DNA of 64,000 nt from Bacillus sp. MM2020_4 (GCF_011250555.1 NZ_JAANMZ010000016.1:1-64000), one strand, 5' to 3'. Positions 27,442-36,953 are shown, counted from the stretch's first letter. Notes: generated from the sequence alone by a model not told the origin. Made by a program: numbers and translations.

Positions 27442-28730
27442 GCTTTCCTCACCACTCTATATGCACTTTTTACTTCCTTAACTGCGCTTAAATCGTATAA
27501 TTCCAGTAAAATCTTATCATAATTAGTTTCTGAAGCTTTGTGTGTAACTAAGACAATTTCTGATGTCTCATTTTTCTTAATTGGCAACTGCAGAATTTTT
27601 TCAAAACTTACCCCATTTCTAGCAAAAATTGCGGTAATATCGGCAAACACACCCACTTCATCCTGGACATGAATCCTGAGGAAGTATTTGGAGAACTTTT
27701 CTTCATTATCCTTTAACCGCTTTGGATATTGCGGTGTAACAGCACTGCGGCCATTTACGCCAAGTCGTAAATTTTTAATGACTCCAACAAGGTCCGATAC
27801 GACTGCTGTTGCGGTTGGCATGCTTCCTGCACCAGGACCGTAAAACATCGTTTCGCCGACGGCTTCTCCGTACACATAAACCGCATTGTATTCATTTTGC
27901 ACAGAGGCAAGTGGGTGATTGTTTGATAGGAATGTAGGTGCGACACTGACCTCGACCTTTTCACCCTCACGCCCGGCATAGCCGATTAATTTCATCGTAT
28001 AGCCTAATTGTTTACCGTAGCTTAAGTCTTCTTCGGTAATGCTGGAAATACCGCTGACCTTTACATCGTCCAGATCAATATGCATTGAAAACCCTAATGT
28101 AGCGAGAATGGTCATTTTTCGTGCTGCATCAAGTCCTTCAACATCAGCAGTTGGATCTGCTTCTGCAAAGCCGAGCTCCTGCGCTTCTTTAAGGACCTCT
28201 TCATATGAACGTCCTTCATCACTCATTTTTGTTAAAATATAATTGGTTGTTCCATTCACAATTCCCATCATTTGTGTAATCCGGTCTGACGCAAGGCCGT
28301 CAACAAGACCTCTTAAGACTGGAATACCGCCAGCCACACTTGCTTCGTAAAAGAGGTCACAGCCATGTTCTGTGGCGACTGTTAAGAGCTCGGAACCATG
28401 GAGGGCCATCAAATCTTTATTGGCTGTTACCACATGCTTGCCTTGGCGAAGAGCGGTAATCAAATAGTCTTTTGTATCATCCACCCCGCCCATAACCTCA
28501 ATAACGACATCAATTTCCTGGTCTAAAAGGATATCATCAGGGTTGGAAGTTAACGTCTTTGAATCTACTTCAACCGGTCTATTCTTATGTAGGTCCTGGA
28601 CAAGGATCTTTTTAACAACAACCGGACACCCCACTTGATGGATTAATTTATCTTGGTGATTTTCAATAATTTTTACTACGCCCGAACCAACTGTGCCTAA
28701 TCCTAATAACCCTATCGAGATTGCTTTCAT
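27438..28730 (-). CDS. hom: Homoserine dehydrogenase
   Basis: A 430-residue NAD(P)H-dependent enzyme reducing aspartate semialdehyde to homoserine. The N-terminus carries the Rossmann motif [12 protein letters not shown], the catalytic region has [10 protein letters not shown] and ADPTADVEG, and the last 80 residues form an ACT domain for threonine feedback. The start is ATG 28730 behind AGGAGGGG; the open frame runs 20 codons further but into the promoter. First gene of hom-thrC-thrB. Confidence 0.95.
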   Translation of the reverse strand: MKAISIGLLGLGTVGSGVVKIIENHQDKLIHQVGCPVVVKKILVQDLHKNRPVEVDSKTLTSNPDDILLDQEIDVVIEVMGGVDDTKDYLITALRQGKHVVTANKDLMALHGSELLTVATEHGCDLFYEASVAGGIPVLRGLVDGLASDRITQMMGIVNGTTNYILTKMSDEGRSYEEVLKEAQELGFAEADPTADVEGLDAARKMTILATLGFSMHIDLDDVKVSGISSITEEDLSYGKQLGYTMKLIGYAGREGEKVEVSVAPTFLSNNHPLASVQNEYNAVYVYGEAVGETMFYGPGAGSMPTATAVVSDLVGVIKNLRLGVNGRSAVTPQYPKRLKDNEEKFSKYFLRIHVQDEVGVFADITAIFARNGVSFEKILQLPIKKNETSEIVLVTHKASETNYDKILLELYDLSAVKEVKSAYRVVRKA

Positions 28731-28788
28731 ACAGATCCCCTCCTGTAATTGTCCACTTGTGGCGCACAAATGTTTTTCTATTGTAGAC

Positions 28789-28817
28789 ATTATATGATTC
28801 TCTTTATTTTTTTACAA
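28789..28817 (-). promoter_or_regulatory. SigA-type promoter of hom-thrC-thrB
   Basis: On the minus strand TTGTAA (28817-28812), 17 bases, then TATAAT (28794-28789). It lies about 60 bases before the hom start and confirms that start over the longer frame. Confidence 0.7.
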
Positions 28818-28931
28818 TAGATTTGTTTGATTGTTTTCCAGTGAAACCGTTTCCTTACGCGCCATAATAGGCTTGCTTTTTTTTCCTAAAATTTTTCAAA
28901 AAAAAATGAAAAATATTTTCTGCTTTAGCCC

Positions 28932-28961
28932 TTTACAATCTTGAAGAAAAGGTTGTAGAAT
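28932..28961 (+). promoter_or_regulatory. SigA-type promoter of the serA T-box transcript
   Basis: TTTACA (28932-28937), 18 bases, TAGAAT (28956-28961). It lies just upstream of the T-box leader and divergent from the hom promoter. Confidence 0.55.
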
Positions 28962-29014
28962 AATCCCTATATTCATCTTAATTAGAAATTTCAATTAATT
29001 ATACACTATTAAAT

Positions 29015-29266
29015 AGTAATGATGAAGACGGTAGTAAGAAAAAGCCACAGAGAGCCGGTGGTAGGTGCGAACCGGTGCTAATTCTTATTTAACCTAGCCC
29101 TTCTGAACTGGCAGCTGAACTATTAGTAGGCATGCCCGGTGTAAAGCCGTTACATTTAAGAGGCTGCTCTTATTTTTCAAGCAGCAAAAGAGGGTGGCAC
29201 CACGTTCATTCACGTCCCTCATAACAGGCATTTTCTTGTCTGTTATGAGGGACGTTTTCTATTTTT
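29015..29266 (+). promoter_or_regulatory. Serine-type T-box leader of serA
   Basis: A classical T-box riboswitch. Stem I carries AGTA at 29032-29035 and the AGAGAGCCGGTGGTAGGTGC / GAACCGG apical elements. By alignment with other T-boxes the specifier codon is AGC (Ser) at 29096-29098, four bases before CTGAAC. The T-box sequence AGGGTGGCACCACG (29191-29204) contains TGGC, which matches a GCCA tRNA 3' end and thus the discriminator G of tRNA-Ser. The terminator is a long stem (ACGTCCCTCATAACAG with CTGTTATGAGGGACGT) followed by TTTTCTATTTTT. Uncharged tRNA-Ser should favour antitermination into serA. Confidence 0.9.
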
Positions 29267-29279
29267 GAAGAAAGGAGAA

Positions 29280-29375
29280 ATGTTTCTGATAGATTCATTG
29301 GGTATTGCCCAACGTTTTACTCGCATAGAAGTAGTATTACATGAAAATGAATGGTATCGCTTTGTAAATAGCTGA
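29280..29375 (+). CDS. Possible 31-codon ORF between T-box and serA
   Basis: An ATG at 29280 opens 31 codons ending in TGA at 29373-29375, immediately before the serA ribosome site. The product would contain RFTRIEVVLHENEWYRFVN, which looks protein-like. Against it, AAAGGAG lies only two bases from the ATG, which is too close for good initiation. It may be a fossil, a coupled leader peptide or chance. Confidence 0.3.
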   Translation: MFLIDSLGIAQRFTRIEVVLHENEWYRFVNS

Positions 29376-29391
29376 GGAGGTTGGAAAAAGC

Positions 29392-31035
29392 ATGTATAAA
29401 GTTCTTGTAACAGATGGTATTAGCAGCACTGGTTTGGTGAGTCTTATGGAGCATCCCCATTTTATCGTAGATCGGCAGCCTACATTGCCGACCGAAGAGT
29501 TGAAAAACATTATTGGCGATTACGATGCTTTAATTGTGAGAAGCCAAACAAAGGTAACCGAAGAACTGCTCTTGGCTGCAGACCGTCTTCGGGTCATTGC
29601 CCGCGCAGGTGTTGGAGTCGATAACATCGATGTCAATGCTGCGACCCGAAAAGGGATCATTGTCATTAACGCTCCGGGGGCAAATACAATTGCTGCAACA
29701 GAGCATACATTAGCGATGATGTTGTCATTAGCGCGGAAAATTCCTCAAGCACATCAAAAGACCGCTGGCGGTGAATGGGATCGCAACTCCTTTAAAGGGG
29801 TGGAATTGTATAAAAAAACGCTTGGCGTTATCGGTATGGGTAAAATTGGAACAGAAGTGGCAAAACGGGCAAAAAGCTTTGGTATGAACATCCTGGGATT
29901 TGATCCTTATTTAACAGAAGAGCGCGCAAAGAAACTCGGGATGACGAAGGCAAGCCTCGATTTAATTGCCCAGGAATCCGATTTTATCACGATTCATACG
30001 CCTCTGACGAATGATACGAGAGGGTTAATCAACGACGACTATTTAAGCAAAACGAAAAAAGGTGTTCGCTTTGTAAACTGCGCCCGTGGCGGTGTAATAG
30101 ACGAGAAAGCTTTAGTTAGAGCCATTAAGTCCGGGCATGTTGCAGGTGCTGCCCTTGATGTATTCGAAAAAGAACCGGTTGCCGATCCAGAATTGCTGCA
30201 AAATCCTAATATCATTGTCACGCCGCATCTTGGCGCTTCCACTGTAGAAGCACAGGAAAAGGTTGCCCAAGAGGTGAGCGCTGAAATTATCGAGATATTT
30301 GAAACACAGTCGATTCAAAATGCCGTCAACATGCCGCAAATGTCTGGAGAAACGCAAGCGAAGCTACAGCCCTATTTACTGCTGGGCGATCAGATGGGGC
30401 AGCTTGTGATTCAATTATTAAATAAGCAAGCTCCTGCAAAAATTGAAATCAATTATTACGGTGATTTAATTGATGAGGATACCGAGTTACTGACTCGTAC
30501 TCTCTTAAAAGGCATCCTATCCTACCATTTAAGTGATTCTGTCAATCTCATAAACGCACTTCACCTTTTGAAGGAGCAGGGTGTTTCCTATAATGTAGTG
30601 AAAAATGCTAACAATAAAGGCTTTGCGAATTTTATGGAGCTTTCAGTTTCCAACGGATTGGAGACTGCGCGAATTGGCGCAACCGTCTTAAACGGCTATG
30701 GTGCAAGGATTTTGAAAATAAACGAATACCGAATAGATGTAAAACCTGAAAAATACCTTTTATATATCAAACACCGCGACGTACCGGGGATGATCGGTAA
30801 AGTGGGCTCACTACTCGGGAACTATGGAATCAATATTGGTACGATGCAGGTTGGACGAACAGAGGTCGGCGGGGAAGCTATCATGGTGTTAACCCTCGAT
30901 AAAGCCTTGGGCGCAGAAGTTATTCAGGATTTAATCTTGATTGAAGGATTAGATGAAGCGCAATTACTGGAGTTGACGAATGTGGATTCGTTTGAGCCGG
31001 GGCGTGTAGAGCCGGAGAAAGTGGAAAGTATCTAG
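29392..31035 (+). CDS. serA: D-3-phosphoglycerate dehydrogenase
   Basis: A 547-residue SerA of the long type that starts serine synthesis by oxidising 3-phosphoglycerate. It has an N-terminal substrate/NAD part with GVGVDNID, the dinucleotide motif GMGKIGTEVAKRA near 150, the catalytic His in PHLGAST near 283, then an allosteric substrate-binding domain and a C-terminal ACT domain (about 460-530). About 20 residues longer than B. subtilis SerA because of a charged tail. ATG behind GAGGAGG; controlled by the upstream serine T-box. Confidence 0.95.
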   Translation: MYKVLVTDGISSTGLVSLMEHPHFIVDRQPTLPTEELKNIIGDYDALIVRSQTKVTEELLLAADRLRVIARAGVGVDNIDVNAATRKGIIVINAPGANTIAATEHTLAMMLSLARKIPQAHQKTAGGEWDRNSFKGVELYKKTLGVIGMGKIGTEVAKRAKSFGMNILGFDPYLTEERAKKLGMTKASLDLIAQESDFITIHTPLTNDTRGLINDDYLSKTKKGVRFVNCARGGVIDEKALVRAIKSGHVAGAALDVFEKEPVADPELLQNPNIIVTPHLGASTVEAQEKVAQEVSAEIIEIFETQSIQNAVNMPQMSGETQAKLQPYLLLGDQMGQLVIQLLNKQAPAKIEINYYGDLIDEDTELLTRTLLKGILSYHLSDSVNLINALHLLKEQGVSYNVVKNANNKGFANFMELSVSNGLETARIGATVLNGYGARILKINEYRIDVKPEKYLLYIKHRDVPGMIGKVGSLLGNYGINIGTMQVGRTEVGGEAIMVLTLDKALGAEVIQDLILIEGLDEAQLLELTNVDSFEPGRVEPEKVESI

Positions 31036-31054
31036 TTTTGTTTTAGTAAATGAA

Positions 31055-31092
31055 AGAGGGCTTGCGCAATTTAGTGGCGCAGCCCCTTTTTT
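31055..31092 (+). terminator. Rho-independent terminator of serA
   Basis: GGGCTTGCGC pairs with GGCGCAGCCC (one bulge), followed by TTTTTT. Confidence 0.85.
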
Positions 31093-31143
31093 CGCTCATT
31101 TTTATATGATTGATGTTAGTTTTTTTGATTCGTTCATTGGAGG

Positions 31144-32268
31144 TTAAAGAATACTCTTTAGCTCTAAAACTGAATCAAGTATATAATCTGCCTCATGCTG
31201 TTCAAATTCACTTCGTGCGGCTTTTCCGGATAGCCCTGTTAAGACCGCCGCAAACTGACAGCCTAATTGTCTCGCAGCGAGGAGGTCTGCTAACGAGTCC
31301 CCAACCACAAGTACCTCTCCACCGTTTTCTATTGGCAGCGCCGTTTCTAAGCATTCTCGTATAGACGTGTCTCTACCTCTAATCCCCATTACGTATGTAT
31401 ACGGATGCGGTTTCGATAAAGATCTCCATTCTGGAAGCTCCTTTTCCGCTGTCAGCACGTCATCCGCCGTCACAATTCGATTCTCATCAAAATGCTTTAA
31501 CCATTCCAAATGCTTAAAAGGTTGAATCGTTTCTAAAGCTGGCCGGCCTGTTCCGATTCCGATCGTGAATCCCGACTTGGTAAGATATTGAAACAAGTTT
31601 GATATGTCATCCTGGGGTGCTAAGGTTGTTTCATTTTCCAGGAACCCCTTTTTGCCGGTTTGCACAGATGGTCTTCCGGTGGAAGCAAGGACATGTTCAT
31701 CACCCACATACCATTCCTGGGAAACATGCTCGCAAATCGCCCAAAGTACTCCTTTATTGAAAATAGTCGTATCCACCCCAAGCTTTTCCTTCGCCAGCAC
31801 ATTCAAGTAACTAAGCAAATCCTGCCTCATAGCATCAGATCGCGCAAAATCTTCCAAAAACAAACCAAAATCTAGTTCAACATGATAATTACTTAACACC
31901 CTGCCAATCTCCAGCAACGTTTCACGATCCAATGGTGCCTGACACCATTTGGTAATATTTTCAAATTCATTTTCTTTGATTTGTGACAATAGGTGGATGA
32001 GTTGGTGGCTGAATGATAAATAGATCATGTCCCAGTTGGCGTTCAGACCACGGGATTTCATAAATTTGAGGACTTTGTCGTCCTGAAAAATTTCTTCTCT
32101 TATTGTTTGAATTTCCGCTTCACTATAGTTTGTTCTAAATTTCCCAGGTGCCAATGCTAAGTAACTGCAACTGTACAGCATCTCCCAAACCGTTAAAGCA
32201 GAGGCATCAAAATAATGCTCTTCGCTTAATAAGACTCCATCAACGTCAAACAAAATAGTTTTAATCAA
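31144..32268 (-). CDS. HAD-family hydrolase
   Basis: A haloacid-dehalogenase-type phosphatase of 374 residues. Motif I is LFDVDGVLL at the N-terminus with the nucleophilic Asp; motif III/IV-like KPHPYTYV and GDSLADLLAARQLGC lie in the C-terminal third. An unusually long cap-like insertion (about residues 30-230) distinguishes it. The start is ambiguous: TTG at 32268 (MIKTILFDVDG) follows AAGAAGGG and puts motif I at the usual distance; the ATG seven codons earlier has no clear site. Substrate unknown. Confidence 0.8.
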   Translation of the reverse strand: MIKTILFDVDGVLLSEEHYFDASALTVWEMLYSCSYLALAPGKFRTNYSEAEIQTIREEIFQDDKVLKFMKSRGLNANWDMIYLSFSHQLIHLLSQIKENEFENITKWCQAPLDRETLLEIGRVLSNYHVELDFGLFLEDFARSDAMRQDLLSYLNVLAKEKLGVDTTIFNKGVLWAICEHVSQEWYVGDEHVLASTGRPSVQTGKKGFLENETTLAPQDDISNLFQYLTKSGFTIGIGTGRPALETIQPFKHLEWLKHFDENRIVTADDVLTAEKELPEWRSLSKPHPYTYVMGIRGRDTSIRECLETALPIENGGEVLVVGDSLADLLAARQLGCQFAAVLTGLSGKAARSEFEQHEADYILDSVLELKSIL

Positions 32269-32360
32269 CTCTCCAACCCTTCTTTCCATAACTCTTTTAT
32301 ACTTTATCGTAACACAGCAACACTAAGAATTTGAAGTATATATTTTGTTTGACATTCATA

Positions 32361-32405
32361 AAAAAGCCTTGCACGTTGGATATTTCCAACTGCAAGGCTT
32401 TTTTC
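32361..32405 (-). terminator. Rho-independent terminator of the DUF3870 operon
   Basis: AAAAGCCTTGCA pairs with TGCAAGGCTTTT; an inner GTTGGA/TCCAAC stem extends it, and T-runs lie on both strands. It follows the DUF3870 gene. Confidence 0.9.
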
Positions 32406-32721
32406 AGTGTTCTTGATTTTCATATTGCCCGTATAAATCATTAACGGCAGCAATTAGCGCATTTACTGCCTTTCCGCGGTAGCCTTCCCTTAGTGCAGCG
32501 ATAATATCGTCTATCCCGTCCAGCAAACTGTGCCCTTTTAAAATTTGCTGAACGTAGGCTCGACCATGATCGGTAGCCAGCGTACAGGAGGATTCAATGA
32601 TAACCCCGTATTTTTTATCCACTTCAACAGTAATGGTAAGTAAATCATACACACTTTGGGCAGCCATCCCCTGCGGCAAACGGGAGTGGCCTGCGAGGAA
32701 ATAGGTTTTCAATCCTGACAT
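32404..32721 (-). CDS. DUF3870 family protein
   Basis: A 105-residue protein that I assign to DUF3870 from its length and opening (TYFLAGHSRLPQGMAAQSVY) and from TLATDHGRAYVQQIL. No function is known for the family. It is the last gene of a three-gene unit with an acyl-CoA dehydrogenase and a CoA transferase, so an accessory or regulatory role in acyl-CoA metabolism is a reasonable guess. Confidence 0.7.
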   Translation of the reverse strand: MSGLKTYFLAGHSRLPQGMAAQSVYDLLTITVEVDKKYGVIIESSCTLATDHGRAYVQQILKGHSLLDGIDDIIAALREGYRGKAVNALIAAVNDLYGQYENQEH

Positions 32722-32731
32722 GTGCGCACAC

Positions 32732-33940
32732 CTATCCTTTTATTAAGCTTTCTTCAAACGGCCATGCAGGAAGCATTTTCCGTAACGGTTTATCCTCGCG
32801 GTATCCGAGTGCGTATTCCCCCTGCATAATCGTATGAATTTCTCTTGTGCCCTCATAAATAACTGGGGCCTTAGCATTTCGTAAATACCGCTCGACCGGG
32901 AATTCATTTGAGAACCCGTAAGCACCATGAATTTGGACAGCATCGTTGGCTGCCTCATAGGCAGCATCACAAGAAACCCATTTTGCCAACGATGTTTCCT
33001 GTGTATTGCGCTTGCCGTTATTTTTTAACCAGCCGGCTTTAAAAACGAGTAATCGGGAAATCTCAAGGTTTGCCGACATTTTCGCAATCATTTGCTGAAC
33101 GAGCTGGTGCCTGCCGATTTCTTTACCAAAAGTTTTCCGTTCTTCACAATATTTAACACTTGCTTCAAGCGAGGCCATAATCGTACCGCAAGCGCCTGCC
33201 GCTACCGTGAAACGGCCATTATCCAGGGCAGACATCGCAATTTTAAAGCCCTCCCCAACATATCCTAACAAGTTTTCTGCGGGCACTCTGACATTATCAA
33301 AAAAGATCTCACCCGTATTTCCGGCGCGGATACCAAGCTTCCCCTTAATCGCCTTTGAGGAGAACCCGGCAAATGTGCGTTCGACAATAAAGCAGGAAAT
33401 ACCATGGTGACCTGCCTTCGGGTCTGTTTTGGCAAAAATCAAGAAATGATCAGCCACATCACAGAGAGAAATCCATGTTTTCGATCCATTTAAAATATAG
33501 TAGTTCCCGTCCTTTACCACCGTCGTCTCCATTGCCGCTACATCCGATCCGGCATTCGGTTCCGTAAGTCCAAAGGCACCTACCTTTTCACCCTTAGCTT
33601 GCGGAACAAGATATTTTTGCTTCTGCTCCTCTGTTCCCCACTGCAATAGCGTCATACTGTTTAATCCGGTATGAACAGAGACAGCGGTGCGGAAAGCGGT
33701 GTCTCCTCGTTCGAGCTCCTCGCAGACTATCGCAAGTGTGTTGTAATCCATCCCAACGCCGCCATACTCCTCAGGGATGCATACCCCCATGAGCTGTAGC
33801 TCCGCTAAACGTTCTAGAATATTGGTTGCAAAATGCCCTTTCTCATCCCACTCCTTAATATAGGGCATAATTTCACGGTCAACGAAGGCTCTGACTACCT
33901 TTCTTACACTCTTTTGTTCTTCTGATTGTGAAAAATTCAT
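32732..33940 (-). CDS. Acyl-CoA dehydrogenase, glutaryl-CoA type
   Basis: A 402-residue FAD enzyme. The catalytic base Glu363 lies in IYEGTREIH, the FAD/substrate block is LTEPNAGSD (126-133), and IHGAYGFSNEFPVERYLR is the C-terminal signature. The segment RGDTAFRTAVSVHTGL (Arg84) resembles glutaryl-CoA dehydrogenases, whose Arg in the corresponding RSAMSVQ segment binds the distal carboxylate, so glutaryl-CoA or another dicarboxylyl-CoA is a good candidate. It is paired with a class III CoA transferase, which could make the CoA ester. ATG behind GAGGGGG. Confidence 0.8.
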   Translation of the reverse strand: MNFSQSEEQKSVRKVVRAFVDREIMPYIKEWDEKGHFATNILERLAELQLMGVCIPEEYGGVGMDYNTLAIVCEELERGDTAFRTAVSVHTGLNSMTLLQWGTEEQKQKYLVPQAKGEKVGAFGLTEPNAGSDVAAMETTVVKDGNYYILNGSKTWISLCDVADHFLIFAKTDPKAGHHGISCFIVERTFAGFSSKAIKGKLGIRAGNTGEIFFDNVRVPAENLLGYVGEGFKIAMSALDNGRFTVAAGACGTIMASLEASVKYCEERKTFGKEIGRHQLVQQMIAKMSANLEISRLLVFKAGWLKNNGKRNTQETSLAKWVSCDAAYEAANDAVQIHGAYGFSNEFPVERYLRNAKAPVIYEGTREIHTIMQGEYALGYREDKPLRKMLPAWPFEESLIKG

Positions 33941-33953
33941 TTCTTGTTCCCCC

Positions 33954-35135
33954 TCAAATAATAGTTTGTTGTTTCATTTGGATAATTTCCTGCTTCGAGT
34001 AGCCATGTTTTAGTAAAACCTCTTCGGTGTGTTCCCCGTGCATGGGCGGATGTTTATCGATCGTGACCGGAGAGTTTGAAAATTTTAACGGTGAACCGAC
34101 AAGCTTTAAATCCTGAATCACAGGATGCTTTACATTGACAATCATTTCCCTTGCATGTGCCTGCTCGGAATCCAACGCTTCTTTCACATTGTTAATGGGG
34201 CCATTAGGGATTCCCGCCTCATCGAGCAATTGTTTCCATTCTGTTCTTGATTTCGTTATTATTTTGGCTGCAATTATTTTTTCAATTTCAGCTTTAAAGT
34301 GCAGCCTGGCAGAGTTCTTTTCATATTGTAAAAGTGATGGTTCATCAAGGAGAATAGCAAGTTTTTGATATTGCCGGTCATTTCCTACCGCGATGATAAA
34401 ATCACCATCGCTTGCAGCAAACACCTGGTATGGGACAATATTCGGGTGGGCATTCCCAAGCCGCTCCGGGATATTGCCGGAGCATAAATAATTACTGGCA
34501 ACATTCACTAGAGCAGCCAGTTGCGAATCAAATAAAGAGATGTCCACTTCTTGCCCCTCACCCGTTCTATTGCGATGCTGGATAGCTCCCAAAATACCGA
34601 TACATGTAAATAGTCCGGTAAGTACATCTGCGATCGCAACTCCAACCTTTGCAGGCTGTCCCTCTTTTTCACCGGTAATGCTCATTAAACCCGACATGGC
34701 CTGAATAATATAATCATAGCCTGGTAGGTGGGAGTAAGGTCCCTCAGTGGATCCAAAGCCACTAATCGATGCTAAAATAATTCCCTCGTTTTCTCTTTTC
34801 ATTTCCTGGTAGCCAATGCCCAACCTTTCAAGTGTTCCCGGCTTAAAATTTTGTACGACGACATCGGCATCCTTTATAAGTTTTCGAAATATCCCCTTAC
34901 CTTGCTGTGATTTCAAATTTAGGGTGATCCCCTGTTTATTTCGGTTGGCACATAGGTAATAGGCGCTCTCTCCTTCCACAAATGGCGGCCCCCAGCCACG
35001 TGTTTCATCCCCGGAATCGACGCTTTCAATTTTTATGACCTCTGCCCCCATATCTCCTAAAATCATCGTGCAATAGGGTCCAGCTAGTACGCGTGATAAA
35101 TCAATTACCTTTATTCCATGGAGCGGCCCTGTCAC
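33954..35135 (-). CDS. CaiB/BaiF-type class III CoA transferase
   Basis: A 393-residue class III CoA transferase with the N-terminal signature VIDLSRVLAGPYCTMILGDMGAEVIKIE split around residue 20, GDETRGWGPP, and the catalytic Asp in LPGYDYIIQAMSGLM. It moves CoA between carboxylic acids. The start is GTG at 35135 behind AAAGGGGGG; this gives the normal family length, while the open frame continues 38 codons into the intergenic hairpin region. With the adjacent glutaryl-CoA-type dehydrogenase it could activate glutarate (from C5 diamines or lysine) using succinyl-CoA. Confidence 0.85.
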   Translation of the reverse strand: MTGPLHGIKVIDLSRVLAGPYCTMILGDMGAEVIKIESVDSGDETRGWGPPFVEGESAYYLCANRNKQGITLNLKSQQGKGIFRKLIKDADVVVQNFKPGTLERLGIGYQEMKRENEGIILASISGFGSTEGPYSHLPGYDYIIQAMSGLMSITGEKEGQPAKVGVAIADVLTGLFTCIGILGAIQHRNRTGEGQEVDISLFDSQLAALVNVASNYLCSGNIPERLGNAHPNIVPYQVFAASDGDFIIAVGNDRQYQKLAILLDEPSLLQYEKNSARLHFKAEIEKIIAAKIITKSRTEWKQLLDEAGIPNGPINNVKEALDSEQAHAREMIVNVKHPVIQDLKLVGSPLKFSNSPVTIDKHPPMHGEHTEEVLLKHGYSKQEIIQMKQQTII

Positions 35136-35198
35136 TTGAGCACCCCCCTTTCTCATATGGATTCTATGAAAATATCGATTATCCTTCGTCATGATTGG

Positions 35199-35258
35199 AA
35201 AAAAGCCAGCAGAAACTATCAATGACAAATATGGCATTGATGGTTTCACTGGCTTTTA
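35199..35258 (-). terminator. Strong terminator of the ald-patA-gabT-gabD operon
   Basis: A long near-perfect stem: AAAAGCCAG, GAAAC and ATCAATG on the left match CATTGAT, GTTTC and CTGGCTTTT on the right. On the minus strand it ends in a T-run. It separates the gabD operon from the CoA-transferase unit. Confidence 0.85.
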
Positions 35259-35348
35259 TTCGTGGTTTCTCCTCTGGATGGAGGATGAAGCGAATTAGGC
35301 AGCTACTTTTTTAAACATGCTATTTTTTACCGCAGAAAGATTTGAGTG

Positions 35349-35474
35349 ATCCCGCCAATTTTCCCGATTATTCCGCCGAAATCCGAATTAATTCCGCGGA
35401 TATTTGGATTAATTCCGCCAACTTTGGTCATAATCCCGCCGAATTCACAATTAATCCCGCCAAGTTCACATTTG
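35349..35474. repeat. Six-copy 21-bp tandem repeat
   Basis: Six units of exactly 21 bp begin at 35349, 35370, 35391, 35412, 35433 and 35454. Each opens with ATYCCGC(C/G), most continue with (C)RA and end AT-rich, often ATTA. The units differ by several bases, so they are old or under loose constraint. Because 21 is a multiple of three, the plus-strand frames give heptapeptide repeats (I-P-P-x-x-x-L/I), but no ribosome site or likely product supports translation. It lies between the gabD end and the operon terminator, in the 358-base gene-free stretch. Confidence 0.85.
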
Positions 35475-35493
35475 TTCGGTTCAGAGCTCCTAT

Positions 35494-36951
35494 TTACATA
35501 TCCAACCCAATGGATATATACTTTACTTCTAAAAACTCTTCGATTCCATAATGTCCGCCTTCACGGCCAAGACCGCTCTCTTTATAGCCGCCGAATGGAG
35601 CCTGAACGACTGACGGCAGGGCATCATTTAAGCCAATAATTCCGTACTCCAGCTGTTCGGTGATTCTGAAAGAGCGGCTTAAATTGTCCGTATAGACATA
35701 GGCCGCCAAGCCGTAACAGGAATTATTGGCCCGTTCGATGGCTTCCTCTTCCGTTTTGAAGGTTGAAATTGGTGCGAGCGGACCAAAGATTTCATCCTTC
35801 ATGCATTCCATCTCATCGTGAATATCGGTCAAAATAGTCGGGGCATAGAAGTAGCCATTTTCAGCTGCCGGTTTAAGTCCGCTATATGTGACCTTTCCAC
35901 CCTTCTTCAGCGCATCCTTGACAAGTCCGTCAACTTTTTTATAAGCTGCTTTATCGATTAACGGTCCGATATCCGTACCTTCCTCAAGACCGTTACCCAC
36001 CTTTAGCTTTTCTAATTCCGCTTGAAAAAGCTTAATGAATTCATCGGCAACACTTTCCTGCACATACACACGATTCGTACAAATACACGTCTGACCAGCA
36101 TTACGGAACTTCGATTGGACAAGTCCGACAGCCGCTTTTGCTAAGTTTGCATCATCCATCACAATAAACGGAGCATTTCCGCCAAGCTCCAATGATACCT
36201 TTTTAACATTTTCAGCAGCGCCACGCATTAACGTTTTGCCGACCTCCGTTGAACCTGTAAACGTTATTTTCGTCACGCGGGAATCCTTCAGCCAAACCTC
36301 GCCAATTTCAGAGGAACGTCCGGTAATTACATTAATAACCCCAGCAGGAATCCCCGCCTCATGGGCAAGTTCAACCATTTTTAATGCCGTCAGCGGTGTT
36401 TGGTTCGCCGGTTTTACGACGGACGTACAACCGGCTGCAAGTGCCGGAGCTATTTTTCTCGTAATCATCGCTGCCGGAAAATTCCACGGGGTAATCGCCG
36501 CAATGACACCCACAGGTTCCTTCCGAACTAATATTCTTTTATTCGGATGGGAAGCTGGAATGGTTTCCCCGTAAACCCGTTTCCCTTCCTCAGCATACCA
36601 AGAGATAAATCCGTTTGCGTACTGAACCTCACCAAGTGCCTCTTTTAATGGTTTTCCTTGCTCAATCGTCATGATCCGAGCAATTTCATGCTTATTTTCT
36701 TCTATTAAAAAATACCATTTCATCAAAAGATGATAGCGCTCTTCCGCCGTCTTTTTCGACCAGAGTTTGAAGGCTTTATGGGCAGCATCGACTGCCTGCT
36801 TGGCTTCATAGGCACCACCCGTTGGCACGGCACCAATCACTTCTTTTGTCGCTGGATTGACGATTTCTGTAAGGACCTCATAATCACTGCCAACCCATTC
36901 GCCATTTAGATACATCGGATAGATTTGATAATTTTGCTTGATGACATCCAT
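35494..36951 (-). CDS. gabD: Succinate-semialdehyde dehydrogenase
   Basis: A 485-residue NAD(P)-dependent aldehyde dehydrogenase oxidising succinate semialdehyde, the last step from GABA to the TCA cycle; glutarate semialdehyde is an alternative. Visible: TPWNFPAAMITRK, FTGSTEVGKTLM, the catalytic Glu in SLELGGNAPF and catalytic Cys in NAGQTCICTNR. It lies directly after gabT, two bases apart, as last gene of the operon. The ATG follows a G-run ribosome site. Confidence 0.9.
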   Translation of the reverse strand: MDVIKQNYQIYPMYLNGEWVGSDYEVLTEIVNPATKEVIGAVPTGGAYEAKQAVDAAHKAFKLWSKKTAEERYHLLMKWYFLIEENKHEIARIMTIEQGKPLKEALGEVQYANGFISWYAEEGKRVYGETIPASHPNKRILVRKEPVGVIAAITPWNFPAAMITRKIAPALAAGCTSVVKPANQTPLTALKMVELAHEAGIPAGVINVITGRSSEIGEVWLKDSRVTKITFTGSTEVGKTLMRGAAENVKKVSLELGGNAPFIVMDDANLAKAAVGLVQSKFRNAGQTCICTNRVYVQESVADEFIKLFQAELEKLKVGNGLEEGTDIGPLIDKAAYKKVDGLVKDALKKGGKVTYSGLKPAAENGYFYAPTILTDIHDEMECMKDEIFGPLAPISTFKTEEEAIERANNSCYGLAAYVYTDNLSRSFRITEQLEYGIIGLNDALPSVVQAPFGGYKESGLGREGGHYGIEEFLEVKYISIGLDM

Positions 36952-36953
36952 TT

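Noticed and set aside
35136..35198. Activator palindrome (TATGAA near 35165) and sigma-54 control of the CoA-transferase unit
   Set aside because: Only one half of the palindrome matches and no -24/-12 element is present, so inclusion of this unit in the regulon is not supported.
35346..35639. Open frame with heptapeptide I-P-P repeats as a coding gene
   Set aside because: The repeat arises from the 21-bp tandem array, there is no ribosome site, the other plus frames are equally open, and the frame runs antisense into gabD.
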